A DNA stretch of 64,000 bases from Clostridium sp. BJN0001 (GCF_022869825.1 NZ_CP094971.1:1551501-1615500), one strand, 5' to 3'. Numbered from the stretch's first letter, positions 8,597 through 17,406 are shown. Made by a program: numbers and translations. The notes: a model not told the origin generated them from the sequence alone.

Positions 8597-9091
8597 ATGA
8601 AAACAAAATCTATAGCTGAAGGCGGCATCTGTGTTGCTCTTACAATAATGCTATTATATTTACATTCAATTATGCCTATAAGCAGGCTTGCTTTTATAAC
8701 AATTGCGTCTTGTATAATTCCAATATGTGTTATAAGGCTTTCAGTTAAAAGCGCATTTATTATATTTGTTGCGTCCAGCCTGCTTTCTTCATTTATTATG
8801 CCTATACAAACAACTATTTATTATACATTCTTGTTTGGACCATATGGTTTATTAAAATATTTTATAGAAAAATTTTCAAATAGGTTTATAGAAATTATTT
8901 TAAAGCTACTTTCATTAAATGTATTATCGTCATTTGTATTTTTTTTAATACTTAAAATAACAGGAATAAATTTATTAAAAGAAAATCTATATTTTATTTT
9001 ATTCTTTATTCAAATAGTATTTTTATTATATGATTATGCACTTACACTTATAATTTCTATATATTATAAAAAAATTCATAAAAAAATATAA
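8597..9091 (+). CDS. Polytopic membrane protein, third gene of the DUF5685 operon
   Basis: 164 residues from the ATG at 8597, placed 6 bases after AGAGGTG; the in-frame GTG at 8588 lies inside that site. About five hydrophobic helices with little loop sequence give a compact fold reminiscent of ECF S-components and other small transporters. I know similar unnamed membrane proteins in clostridia but no function. It starts 13 bases after the J-protein stop, so all three are probably co-transcribed. Confidence 0.7.
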   Translation: MKTKSIAEGGICVALTIMLLYLHSIMPISRLAFITIASCIIPICVIRLSVKSAFIIFVASSLLSSFIMPIQTTIYYTFLFGPYGLLKYFIEKFSNRFIEIILKLLSLNVLSSFVFFLILKITGINLLKENLYFILFFIQIVFLLYDYALTLIISIYYKKIHKKI

Positions 9092-9118
9092 ATAAGGTAG
9101 CGTAAAGCTACCTTATTT
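9089..9118. terminator. Bidirectional intrinsic terminator
   Basis: An 11-bp stem (AATAAGGTAGC/GCTACCTTATT) with a 5-base loop and A/T-rich flanks. It ends the DUF5685 operon and, on the other strand, the pyruvate-kinase-like gene. Confidence 0.85.
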
Positions 9119-10129
9119 ATATATATTTATTAAGTATCTAAGATACTCTATAGTCTTTAATGGAAATTTTCCAACAGAAGTTTCAGATGCAAGAAGAAAT
9201 CCTGATACTCCAAGCTTTATAAATCTATATATACTTTCAATTTCAGGAATAGATGCTTCTTTTTTGTATTTCATACTATCTAAAACATGTGTTGCTATTA
9301 CTATATCTTTATTTTGCATTCTTGTCTTTTTTATTATTTTTTCTTCTAAGAAAGGAATTTCTTCAAATGTTATTTCAGCAGCAAGATCCCCTCTTGCTAT
9401 CATTACTCCATCTGAAACATTTACTATTTCATCTAAATTTTCAATTCCTTTTCTGCTTTCTATTTTAGCCCATATTTTAGGACTATATTTCTCGTCTTGC
9501 TTATTGTCATTTATAAAGTTTCTTATTAAATTTATATCTTCTTTGCTTTCAACAAACGACTGACAAATTATATCTGCTCTGTTTCTTATTGAATAATTAA
9601 GAGCTTCAATATTCTTTGAATCTAACGTTCTGTCAATTATATTAAGATTTTTAATATTACATCCTTTTCCTGCCCTTATTATACCTCCTGTATCAGTAAG
9701 TGCAGTAATGACACCTCCATTATTCTTTTTAATAATAAATTTCATTGTTTTATCTTTTATATATATATAGCCTTTTTTTATTGTTTTTAATAATTCTTCA
9801 GATATATTAAGCGGTATAATTTTAATAAACGTTTTTCTATTTTTCATATTTTTATATTCGTTTTCTGAACAGAATTCAACCATTTCCCCCTCATATACTT
9901 TAAATGAATATTCGATACATTTTGAAACACGAACCTTAAATCCAGGTAAATCATACAAAAGTTTAATATCACTTTGTGAATCTTTTAATAATTTAATTAA
10001 GTTGTCAGTATCTTTATAAACTATATGAGAAAAATTTATACGCAAAATTTCTGTTCTCTTTTTATTTATAATACTGTTAAAAGTTTGTTCATTATTAATA
10101 GAAGGTCCTACTGTAGATATAATATACAT
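9113..10129 (-). CDS. Short pyruvate-kinase-like protein lacking the C-terminal regulatory domain
   Basis: 338 residues, where pyruvate kinases usually have about 470 or more. The TIM-barrel and B-domain regions are present: STVGPS, LRINFSH (Arg30, Asn32, Ser34), KIES (Lys222, Glu224), ARGDL (Asp248) and ATHVLDSM (Thr280). The sequence stops at the end of the barrel, so the C-terminal allosteric domain is absent. The usual DTKGPEIR is replaced by a divergent DLPGFKVR, which changes the K+-site Thr to Leu. Core phosphoryl-transfer residues look intact. It could be a real unregulated pyruvate kinase or a repurposed paralogue; I favour a paralogue. Confidence 0.75.
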   Translation of the reverse strand: MYIISTVGPSINNEQTFNSIINKKRTEILRINFSHIVYKDTDNLIKLLKDSQSDIKLLYDLPGFKVRVSKCIEYSFKVYEGEMVEFCSENEYKNMKNRKTFIKIIPLNISEELLKTIKKGYIYIKDKTMKFIIKKNNGGVITALTDTGGIIRAGKGCNIKNLNIIDRTLDSKNIEALNYSIRNRADIICQSFVESKEDINLIRNFINDNKQDEKYSPKIWAKIESRKGIENLDEIVNVSDGVMIARGDLAAEITFEEIPFLEEKIIKKTRMQNKDIVIATHVLDSMKYKKEASIPEIESIYRFIKLGVSGFLLASETSVGKFPLKTIEYLRYLINIYK

Positions 10130-10255
10130 AAATTTTCTCCAAATATTACTATATTTAATAATACAGTTTAATATACGATTTTATTCATAAATACGTTCTA
10201 AATAAAAGTAACTGAAATAAATTATTATAGACAATATTCTTAAGGAGAGTTAAAT

Positions 10256-10738
10256 TTGAAAAAATTAATAATATTTATATGTTCTTTCTTTATTTTTATA
10301 CTTTTTTCATCATGTGCTATTCCTAATATATATACTATAAACACAAAACCTAGTCCCAATTATTACTATACTAACCTAAGTAGTAAAATTTCAAATACTA
10401 GTTTTGATGTATCTATAATCGATACAAATTTTTATAAAAATGTAAACTTAACAGATGAATATAAAGATATGTTTAAGAACTTTATTTCTTATATTAATAT
10501 CCAAGATATAACAGAAGACTCTACAAAAACATTTAATAAAGAAGCTTATAGGATTCATGTAAAATTTAGTGATGGTTCTAAATATCTTATTAAAGTAATA
10601 GATAAAGAAACTATTCTTCTAAATCCTGAAGATGGACGTTACTCAGAAGATATTATTTCAATGAAGAATATTCCAGTAAGATACAATCTTTACGATTTAT
10701 GCACTAATTTATTAAATATGCCGCTTAAAATATCATAA
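10256..10738 (+). CDS. Small lipoprotein of unknown function
   Basis: 160 residues from a TTG 8 bases after AAGGAG. The N-terminal signal peptide has a lipobox (FSSC, Cys20). The mature domain of about 140 residues is polar, with alternating strands and helices. I do not recognise the fold. It lies 34 bases upstream of the PHP phosphoesterase gene and is likely co-transcribed with it. Confidence 0.7.
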   Translation: MKKLIIFICSFFIFILFSSCAIPNIYTINTKPSPNYYYTNLSSKISNTSFDVSIIDTNFYKNVNLTDEYKDMFKNFISYINIQDITEDSTKTFNKEAYRIHVKFSDGSKYLIKVIDKETILLNPEDGRYSEDIISMKNIPVRYNLYDLCTNLLNMPLKIS

Positions 10739-10772
10739 TAAATAATGTATACTAAAATCAGGAGATGATTTT

Positions 10773-11606
10773 ATGGAAAAATGCGATTTTCACATTCATA
10801 CGATTTATTCAGATGGACTTTTATCTCCCTCTGAAATAATTTTGCTGTCAGATGAGCGTAATCAAAAATATATAGCTATAACTGACCATGACACTACAGA
10901 AGGCCTTGATGATGCAATTAATCTTTCAAAGAATGCTAACGTGAAGCTTATCCCAGGAATAGAGCTTTCTACATCATATAAAGATAAAAGTGTTCATATA
11001 CTCGGCTTTTTTAAAAAAGATTCATATAAAAATAAGGACTTAAATTCTAAATTAACCGAGCTTCAAAATTATAGAGTTATTCGTGCAAAAAAAATAGTTC
11101 AAAAACTTAAAGATGAATTTAATATTATCATAAGCGTAGAAAAACTTCTTAAAAATTCAAAAGATACAGTTGCACGTCCCAATATTGCAAGAGAAATTAT
11201 TAATGCAGGATACCCATATACACATGAATATATATTTAATAATTTTATTGGTGAAAATTGCAAAGCTTATGTAAGAACAAAAAAAATAAATACTAAGGAT
11301 GGAATAAACTTTTTAAAAGATAATGGTGCAGTTGTTTTTCTCGCTCATCCAAAACTTATACATAAGGAATATCTACAAGAAGTTTTAAAGCTACATTTTG
11401 ATGGTATAGAAGCTATATATTCTCAAAATACAAACGAAGAAAATAGTTATTTTATTGACTATGCAAAGAAAAATAATTTACTTATTTCCTGTGGCTCTGA
11501 TTTTCATGGTAATCCCACTAAAGATAAAAAGCATGGAGATCTTGGATGTGTTGAACTTTCTAGAGATGATTTAAATAAATTTTTAAGTGCCTTAGATATT
11601 AAATAA
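10773..11606 (+). CDS. PHP-domain phosphoesterase (TrpH/RNase AM type)
   Basis: 277 residues. PHP metal ligands are seen in FHIHTIYSDG (residues 6-15), TDHDTTEG, the conserved Glu of PGIELS, a His in AHPK and the closing CGSDFHG. The insertion between the second and third motifs matches the single-domain PHP phosphoesterases related to YciV/RNase AM and 3',5'-nucleoside bisphosphate phosphatases. Likely substrates are short 5'-phosphorylated RNA ends or nucleoside bisphosphates. It is cytoplasmic. A strong convergent hairpin follows. Confidence 0.85.
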   Translation: MEKCDFHIHTIYSDGLLSPSEIILLSDERNQKYIAITDHDTTEGLDDAINLSKNANVKLIPGIELSTSYKDKSVHILGFFKKDSYKNKDLNSKLTELQNYRVIRAKKIVQKLKDEFNIIISVEKLLKNSKDTVARPNIAREIINAGYPYTHEYIFNNFIGENCKAYVRTKKINTKDGINFLKDNGAVVFLAHPKLIHKEYLQEVLKLHFDGIEAIYSQNTNEENSYFIDYAKKNNLLISCGSDFHGNPTKDKKHGDLGCVELSRDDLNKFLSALDIK

Positions 11607-11616
11607 ACTTAACAAA

Positions 11617-11648
11617 AAAGCTGAGCATTAATTTTAATGTTCAGCTTC
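11617..11648. terminator. Bidirectional intrinsic terminator
   Basis: A 13-bp stem with one G-U pair (AAGCTGAGCATTA/TAATGTTCAGCTT), a 4-base loop, an A-run before and a T-rich tract after. It sits between the convergent PHP gene and M18 aminopeptidase gene. Confidence 0.8.
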
Positions 11649-11659
11649 TTATTTTTATT

Positions 11660-13051
11660 TTATGCTTCAAGTAAAAATGCTTTATATCCTTTCATAGTTT
11701 CATAAATATCAGCTTTACTTGCTATTTCAAACGGAGCATGCATATTAAGAAGTGCAACGCCACAGTCTACTACCTGCATATTATATTGTGCAAGTATATA
11801 TGCAATAGTTCCACCTCCACCTGCATCTACCTTTCCAAGTTCTGATGTCTGAAATGATACTTTATGCTTATCCATTATATCTCTAAGTTCTGCCATATAC
11901 TCTGCATTTGCATCATTACATCCAGACTTTCCTCTCGCACCAGTATACTTATTAAATACCATTCCATAACCAAAGAATGCTGAATTATTTTTTTCCATAA
12001 CTGATGAATAATTAGGATCATATGCTGCTGTAACATCTGATGAAAGCATTTTAGAATTTGTAAGACATCTTCTTAATTTTATTTCTGAATAATCGCCAAT
12101 AAGATTTATTATCTCAGCAGCTGTATTTTCAAAAAATCTTGAATGCATTCCTGTTGCTCCTATACTTCCTACTTCCTCTTTATCTACGAGAAGAAGACAA
12201 CATGTTTTATCTGTTTTTTTAATATCTAGCATAGCTCTTAATGATGAATATGCACATATTCTATCATCATGTCCATATGCCATTACCATACTTCTATCAA
12301 GACCGTAATCTCTAGCTTTTCCAGCTGGAACTACTTCAATTTCAGCAGATTTAAAATCATCCTCTTCAAAATCATACTTATCTTTTAATAATTTTAATAT
12401 ATTCTTCTTTACAGCATCTTTTTTACTTCCTTTAAGAGGAATACTACCAACTAAAACGTTAAGATCTTCTCCTTCAATAACTTTATTTCCTTTTTTAGTT
12501 AACTGCTCAGAAGATAAATGAACGAGTAAATCAGAAACACCAAATACAGGATCATCTTCATCTTCTCCTATATTTATATTAATAACAGTATTATCTTTCT
12601 TTACTACAACACCATGAAGTGCTAGTGGAAGAGTAACCCATTGATATTTCTTTATTCCTCCATAATAATGTGTATCAAAAAGAGCCATATCAGTATCTTC
12701 ATATAGCGGATTCTGTTTTAAATCAAGTCTTGGAGAATCTATATGTGCTCCAAGTATCTTTAATCCCTTTTCAATGCTTTGATTTCCTATTATAAAAAGT
12801 GCAACTGCTTTTTTCTTATTAACAGTATATACTCTATCTCCTGGTTTTAATGTTTTACCTTCTTTTATAATTATATTTAAATCTTTATATCCATTTTCTT
12901 CTGCAAGTCTTACTGTTTCTATGACACATTCTCTTTCAGTCTTACATTTTGACATAAAATCTTTATAATCATTACAGAATGCAAAAACATCTTTTATTTC
13001 TGATTTACTGTATTTATTCCATGCAATTTTATTCTGCTCTTCCTTATCCAT
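11660..13051 (-). CDS. M18 family zinc aminopeptidase
   Basis: 463 residues. Metal-binding and catalytic motifs of M18 peptidases are present: GAHIDSPR (His103, Asp105), DKEEVGS with the Glu pair, AYGHDDR, SSDVTAA and the C-terminal NMHAPFEIASKAD with a ligand His. The family forms large dodecameric cytoplasmic aminopeptidases that prefer acidic or neutral N-terminal residues. It is the last gene of the operon DUF896-hprK-M18, 23 bases after hprK. There is no sign of truncation. Confidence 0.92.
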   Translation of the reverse strand: MDKEEQNKIAWNKYSKSEIKDVFAFCNDYKDFMSKCKTERECVIETVRLAEENGYKDLNIIIKEGKTLKPGDRVYTVNKKKAVALFIIGNQSIEKGLKILGAHIDSPRLDLKQNPLYEDTDMALFDTHYYGGIKKYQWVTLPLALHGVVVKKDNTVININIGEDEDDPVFGVSDLLVHLSSEQLTKKGNKVIEGEDLNVLVGSIPLKGSKKDAVKKNILKLLKDKYDFEEDDFKSAEIEVVPAGKARDYGLDRSMVMAYGHDDRICAYSSLRAMLDIKKTDKTCCLLLVDKEEVGSIGATGMHSRFFENTAAEIINLIGDYSEIKLRRCLTNSKMLSSDVTAAYDPNYSSVMEKNNSAFFGYGMVFNKYTGARGKSGCNDANAEYMAELRDIMDKHKVSFQTSELGKVDAGGGGTIAYILAQYNMQVVDCGVALLNMHAPFEIASKADIYETMKGYKAFLLEA

Positions 13052-13074
13052 TAGCTAAATCTCCTTTTTATATG

Positions 13075-13989
13075 TTAATTTATATTATTAACTTCATTCA
13101 TTCTATTTTCTATAACATCAACAGGTGTCTTATTAGCAAGCTGAAGATATCTGTAATTTACTGCAGCTGCCTCAATAATTACTGCAATATTCCTTCCTGG
13201 CCTTACTGGTACAGTAAGTTTTCTTACCTTTATACCTAGTATATCCATACACTCATTTTTTACGCCAAGTCTATCATAATCGTTATCATCTTTCCAATGT
13301 TCAAAATGCATTGCAAGATTTATTTCCTTTTTCTGCAAAACACAACTTGTTCCATATAAAGATGTAACATCAATTATACCTATTCCTCTTACTTCAAGCA
13401 TGCCCATAGTTATTTTAGGTGAAGATCCAATTAGCTTTTCATCTATTTCTTTTATATCAACAGCATCATCTGTTACAAGCCTATGGCCTCTTTTTATAAG
13501 CTCAAGTGCTGTTTCACTTTTGCCTATGCCGCTTTCTCCTGTTATAAGTATTCCTATTCCTGAAACGTCTACAAGAACTCCATGTAATCTTGTCTCAGGA
13601 GCAAGTTTTTCAGCAAGATACACATTTGCTCTAGTAACAAACTTAGTTGTAACAAGATTAGTTCTAAGAAACCATATATTATGTTTTTTAGCTTCTTTTA
13701 TGAGTTCACTATGTGGTTCAAGATTTCTTGTAATTACTATACACTTTACTTCAAAACAAAAAAACTTTTTGACTCTCTTTTTTCTAAGTTCAATCTGCAT
13801 ATCATCTAAAAAGCTCCATTCAGCTTTTCCGATAACCTGAATTCTTTCAGGCGCAAAATAATTATAAAATCCTGCAAGCTGAAGTCCGGGTCTATTAATA
13901 TCATTAACTGATATTTCTACATCTTCTTTTCCTTCAACTAATATCTCTAAATTTAGGTCCTTTATAAACTTCTTTATTGAAACTCCCAC
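13075..13989 (-). CDS. hprK: HPr kinase/phosphorylase
   Basis: 304 residues, usual length. The N-terminal domain covers about 1-130; the C-terminal kinase domain has LHG (His136), P-loop GESGIGKS (151-158), TDDAVDI and the family signature around GMLEVRGIGIID. The enzyme phosphorylates Ser46 of HPr and reverses this, controlling carbon catabolite repression. The GTG start is preceded by AGGGTGAT. It is 15 bases downstream of the DUF896 gene. Confidence 0.97.
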   Translation of the reverse strand: MGVSIKKFIKDLNLEILVEGKEDVEISVNDINRPGLQLAGFYNYFAPERIQVIGKAEWSFLDDMQIELRKKRVKKFFCFEVKCIVITRNLEPHSELIKEAKKHNIWFLRTNLVTTKFVTRANVYLAEKLAPETRLHGVLVDVSGIGILITGESGIGKSETALELIKRGHRLVTDDAVDIKEIDEKLIGSSPKITMGMLEVRGIGIIDVTSLYGTSCVLQKKEINLAMHFEHWKDDNDYDRLGVKNECMDILGIKVRKLTVPVRPGRNIAVIIEAAAVNYRYLQLANKTPVDVIENRMNEVNNIN

Positions 13990-14004
13990 TACTTATATCA
14001 CCCT

Positions 14005-14193
14005 TTAATTTTTATTTGGTTTTATACCATCAAGCTGCATTTTGAAGTTCCTTTTTACATTATCTATGTATCGTCTTCTAAGCTTAGCTTGAAACCTCTT
14101 TTCTTCTTCTACTAATCCTGTTTCTTTACTTTTTTTATATAATAAATTTATATTTTCTATAACTTCTTCAATTTTCATTTCATCAACGTTCAT
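14005..14193 (-). CDS. DUF896 (YnzC-like) small protein
   Basis: 62 residues. The layout of a short helical hairpin with TGLVEEEKRFQAKLRRRYID, then a basic stretch ending FKMQLDGIKP, matches the DUF896 family seen in bacilli and clostridia. Function is unknown. A good ribosome binding site (AAAGGATGA) precedes the ATG. It is the first gene of the hprK operon, immediately downstream of the 6S RNA gene on the same strand. Confidence 0.85.
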   Translation of the reverse strand: MNVDEMKIEEVIENINLLYKKSKETGLVEEEKRFQAKLRRRYIDNVKRNFKMQLDGIKPNKN

Positions 14194-14322
14194 TTACATA
14201 TCATCCTTTCATATATTAATTTTACCTATTTTGTATCATATAATCAATGATATTTTACTCTATATACTTAAATATGAAAATATTCTTAAACTAGACGTTA
14301 TAAAGAATAAAAATTTTAGTAT

Positions 14323-14347
14323 AAAAAAGCACCTCTCACGAGGTGCT
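14323..14347 (-). terminator. Terminator of the 6S RNA gene
   Basis: An 8-bp G+C-rich stem (AGCACCTC/GAGGTGCT) with a 4-base loop, followed on the minus strand by a run of T. It is distinct from the closing stem of the RNA. Confidence 0.85.
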
Positions 14348-14549
14348 AATAATTTTTTACTAATATTCCCAACATGCCGTCACTTAAATATTCAATACCT
14401 GCTCCTCACAGGTGGGTTAAACTCATACCACTTCTGTCATCTTCTGTAAAAAATTAAAATGAAGTTCGACATCCATAGTAATGTTGTAAATCCCTTTTTA
14501 CAAATGTAGGTTGAATATGTTAAGCCATTCGTACATCTCAGGAATTTAT
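14326..14549 (-). ncRNA. ssrS: 6S RNA candidate
   Basis: On the minus strand the transcript starts near 14549 with ATTCCTGAGATGTACG and ends its folded part with CGGCATGTTGGGAAT. These ends pair to form the closing stem, and they closely match the E. coli 6S RNA ends (CTGAGATGTTCG and CGGCATCTCGGAG). The interior is poor in ORFs and can form the long interrupted rod with a central bubble. An extended -10 promoter lies just upstream, and a separate hairpin terminator follows. 6S RNA binds the housekeeping RNA polymerase holoenzyme and tunes transcription in stationary phase. Exact ends are estimates. Confidence 0.82.
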
Positions 14550-14555
14550 ATTCTT

Positions 14556-14583
14556 ATTATAGCACATCTTCTAAGAAAATCAA
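14556..14583 (-). promoter_or_regulatory. Promoter of the 6S RNA gene
   Basis: On the minus strand: -35 TTGATT (14578-14583), 16-base spacer, -10 TATAAT (14556-14561) with TGC in front, a strong extended -10 element. The start is predicted at about 14549. Confidence 0.75.
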
Positions 14584-14606
14584 CCTTAAAGATAATGGGA
14601 TTTTTG

Positions 14607-15002
14607 TTAATCGTAATCGTTTAAAATATCTTCTAGCTCATCAACATCAATTTCATCAGATACTGCTACTAAAAACTTAAATTGCACAAATCCTGCGCGA
14701 CTAGAACTTTCTGTATTATATATGGCAAATACATTAAGTTCATCTTGCATATCTTCTATTATTGCACTCACATCATCTGTAGCTAAATCTTTTAAATATG
14801 GATAATAATATTCATTATACCATTCTTCACTTTCTTGTTCATAATCGCTTTCTTCATTAGCGTAGCTTCTTGCAGCTTCATACGATTCTTTATCAAATGC
14901 GTATTCAAAACTTAATATAACATAATTAACATCTTTTTTTTCTTCAATAATGTTCTCCACATAATTATCTTCTAAATATTTAATAATTTGATTATTTTCC
15001 AT
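14607..15002 (-). CDS. Small acidic protein of unknown function
   Basis: 131 residues from the ATG at 15002, which follows AAGAGGTG; the GTG at 15011 overlaps that ribosome binding site. The composition is strikingly acidic and Tyr-rich, with Glu/Asp runs around residues 50-65 and an Asp/Glu-rich C-terminus (DVDELEDILNDYD). There is no signal peptide or membrane segment, so it should be a soluble cytoplasmic protein. I recognise no family. It lies 58 bases behind helD but has its own promoter whose -35 overlaps the helD stop codon. Confidence 0.7.
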   Translation of the reverse strand: MENNQIIKYLEDNYVENIIEEKKDVNYVILSFEYAFDKESYEAARSYANEESDYEQESEEWYNEYYYPYLKDLATDDVSAIIEDMQDELNVFAIYNTESSSRAGFVQFKFLVAVSDEIDVDELEDILNDYD

Positions 15003-15035
15003 ATAGTTCACCTCTTATTTATATCTTCTACCCAT

Positions 15036-15063
15036 ATTATATGATATTTTTATCATTTGTCTA
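15036..15063 (-). promoter_or_regulatory. Promoter of the small acidic protein gene
   Basis: On the minus strand: -35 TAGACA (15058-15063), 16-base spacer, -10 TATAAT (15036-15041). The TAG of the -35 is also the stop codon of helD. Confidence 0.6.
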
Positions 15064-17328
15064 TATAAGACTCGTTATATCTTTGATTTTTAATACAAAT
15101 TCATAATGAAGTGCCCTTGTAAGAACAACATATAAAAGTTTTTTATCAAGAATATTATCATTATAATTTTCTGATGAAGGATCATATATAACAGTACAGT
15201 CAAATTCAAGTCCTTTTGTTAGATACGATGGTATTATTACATTATCACATTCAGATAATTTTTCTTTACCGCCTATTATTTTAAATTTATTCTTACTTTT
15301 TTTCTTTAAAATTTTATATAATTTTTCTCCCTCGTCTAAATCCTTAGTAATTATTCCTATACTATTTTTTCCATTTTTATGAACAAAATCAATAATTTCA
15401 TCTATCGATTCAGTTGGGTTCTCTTTAGCATCTATTATTTTAGGCTTAATTCCATGACGAAGAACAGGTTTAGCACTCTTTAAATTTAAATTCTGCATAT
15501 TTAAAACTTTATCAGCAAATTCAATAATCTCAACAGTTGAACGATAGCTCTTAGTAAGTTCTACATATGTTGCATCACCATTAAATATATCTTTAATAAG
15601 ATTATCCCATGTATTTATTCCTTTATAATAATATATCCCTTGGGCTAAATCTCCAACAAGTGTTATAGAATTTCCATATGAAAATCTACTTATAAGATAA
15701 ACTTGAAACTCACTATAATCCTGTGCTTCATCCACTACAATATGTTTATATTTTTCTTTTTCAGTTACTCCGTCTAAAAGAATTCTAAGATAGAAAAATG
15801 GAACCAAATCATCTTCATCAATAATATTATTCTCTCTATTGCTTAAATATTCGTTTCTAATATAGATAGCAAGATCTTTACTTAAATAATTTTTTGAAAG
15901 CTCTATATATGATTCCTCTTCAGAAAACATATTATAATAAAGATCCTTAATTCCTATACCTTTCCATTTTTTAAAATAATCCTCAAATATCTTTTTACTA
16001 TCTTTTAAAATTTTATTTTTTATTGCATCTCTTTCATCATATACTTTTATTATATTTTTTCTTTTTTCTTCAGGATTTTCAAATTCTTCTTTAACTTTTT
16101 TTATTTTAGGAATATATAAAAGTTCTACTTTCATTAAAAGAGAATTAATTTTATCTTTTAATTTAAGATTAAAATATTTTCTTATCTCATTTTTCCTTTT
16201 ATTTATAGGATATGATTTAAAATCCTCAGAATAAAGTTTTATAATCTCTCTCTTTCTAAAAAGAACATAGTCCATAACTTTAATATCTTCAATATCTTTT
16301 GCACTCTGATCAACATTATTCATATAATCATCAATCATTTCTTTAAAGCGTATAGAACCTCTAAATCTCGCAGATTCAATACATAAATTTTTCTTTTTTT
16401 CATCTTTTTCGTGCATTATATATTTTAGCTTATCGTCTTTAGTATATATACTTCCCCTTATTTTTGCTTTATGTTTTACAAAATCATAAAAAGTAAATTG
16501 TTTTACTTCATCTGCACCAAGACTTGGAAGTATATCAGAAATATAATTTAGAAATAATTTATTTGGAGCAAGTACTAAAATATCATTTTCATGAATATCT
16601 TCTTTATATTTATAAATTAGGTAAGCAAGTCTATGAAGTGCTACAGTAGTTTTACCAGATCCAGCAGATCCTTGAACTATTATAGGGAAATTTCTTGGCC
16701 ATCTTATAATTTCGTTCTGCTCTTTTTGAATAGTTGCAACTACTTCTTTTAATTTTTTTCCTCTGCTCTCTTCAAGATTTAGCTTAAGGAACTCATCAAC
16801 AAGTTCATTTCCTTCTTCATTATTAATTAGAAGATTATCTCCTTCATCAAATATATTCTCAATTACACCATCATGAATTATAAATTTTCTTTTTAAATTT
16901 AATATTCCTTCAATTACTCCAGATGGAGATTTATATTCTGCTCTTCCATAAGTACCACTATAATATAAATCTGCAACAGGTGCTCTCCAATCTACAACAA
17001 CCTCTTCTACTTTGTCATTATTTATTATTCCTTTTTTACCTATGTAAAGAGTCTCTTCACCTCCAAGTTTTTCATCAAAATCTATTCTAGCAAAATAAGG
17101 CTTTTTTTTAGCTTCTTCAAAACTTACAATATCATTATTTGTAAGTTTTATTGTCTTTTCAAGTGTTTCTTTTTCTGCATTATAACTTCCTTTTGCCTGT
17201 TTTGATAATTTTTTTATTTTATCTAAAATTCCATTTCTATATTCTTCTTTAGATTTTAACTCATCACATATAAGGTCAGTTTTATTTTTTAAAACTACCT
17301 TCTCTTCTTCTAATATTTTCTTTTTCAT
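15061..17328 (-). CDS. helD: HelD-type RNA polymerase recycling helicase (UvrD/Rep superfamily 1)
   Basis: 755 residues from the ATG at 17328, preceded by AGAGGA; an in-frame ATG at 17361 lies at or before the predicted transcription start and is rejected. The N-terminus is a long coiled-coil arm (about 1-70). Superfamily 1 motifs follow: GSAGSGKT (220-227), a DEAQDY Walker B, GDLAQGIY and the C-terminal motif VVLTRA. HelD uses ATP to pry stalled or non-specific RNA polymerase off DNA. The length fits the Bacillus-type class I HelD. Confidence 0.9.
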   Translation of the reverse strand: MKKKILEEEKVVLKNKTDLICDELKSKEEYRNGILDKIKKLSKQAKGSYNAEKETLEKTIKLTNNDIVSFEEAKKKPYFARIDFDEKLGGEETLYIGKKGIINNDKVEEVVVDWRAPVADLYYSGTYGRAEYKSPSGVIEGILNLKRKFIIHDGVIENIFDEGDNLLINNEEGNELVDEFLKLNLEESRGKKLKEVVATIQKEQNEIIRWPRNFPIIVQGSAGSGKTTVALHRLAYLIYKYKEDIHENDILVLAPNKLFLNYISDILPSLGADEVKQFTFYDFVKHKAKIRGSIYTKDDKLKYIMHEKDEKKKNLCIESARFRGSIRFKEMIDDYMNNVDQSAKDIEDIKVMDYVLFRKREIIKLYSEDFKSYPINKRKNEIRKYFNLKLKDKINSLLMKVELLYIPKIKKVKEEFENPEEKRKNIIKVYDERDAIKNKILKDSKKIFEDYFKKWKGIGIKDLYYNMFSEEESYIELSKNYLSKDLAIYIRNEYLSNRENNIIDEDDLVPFFYLRILLDGVTEKEKYKHIVVDEAQDYSEFQVYLISRFSYGNSITLVGDLAQGIYYYKGINTWDNLIKDIFNGDATYVELTKSYRSTVEIIEFADKVLNMQNLNLKSAKPVLRHGIKPKIIDAKENPTESIDEIIDFVHKNGKNSIGIITKDLDEGEKLYKILKKKSKNKFKIIGGKEKLSECDNVIIPSYLTKGLEFDCTVIYDPSSENYNDNILDKKLLYVVLTRALHYEFVLKIKDITSLI

Positions 17329-17360
17329 TTTTTGTCCTCTTTTATTGTTAATCTTATTCA

Positions 17361-17389
17361 ATTTTACATTTCATTAATGCATTTATCAA
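17361..17389 (-). promoter_or_regulatory. Promoter of helD
   Basis: On the minus strand: -35 TTGATA (17384-17389), 17-base spacer, -10 TAAAAT (17361-17366). The start at about 17354 supports translation from 17328. Confidence 0.65.
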
Positions 17390-17406
17390 CCTTTTTAATT
17401 AAAAAA

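Noticed and set aside
13400..13840. 146-residue plus-strand frame
   Set aside because: It is antisense to hprK, has no ribosome binding site and shows Ser/Pro-rich shadow composition. hprK is certain.
14231..14449. 72-residue plus-strand frame
   Set aside because: It lies across the 6S RNA terminator and folded part, has no ribosome binding site, and the RNA explanation is stronger.
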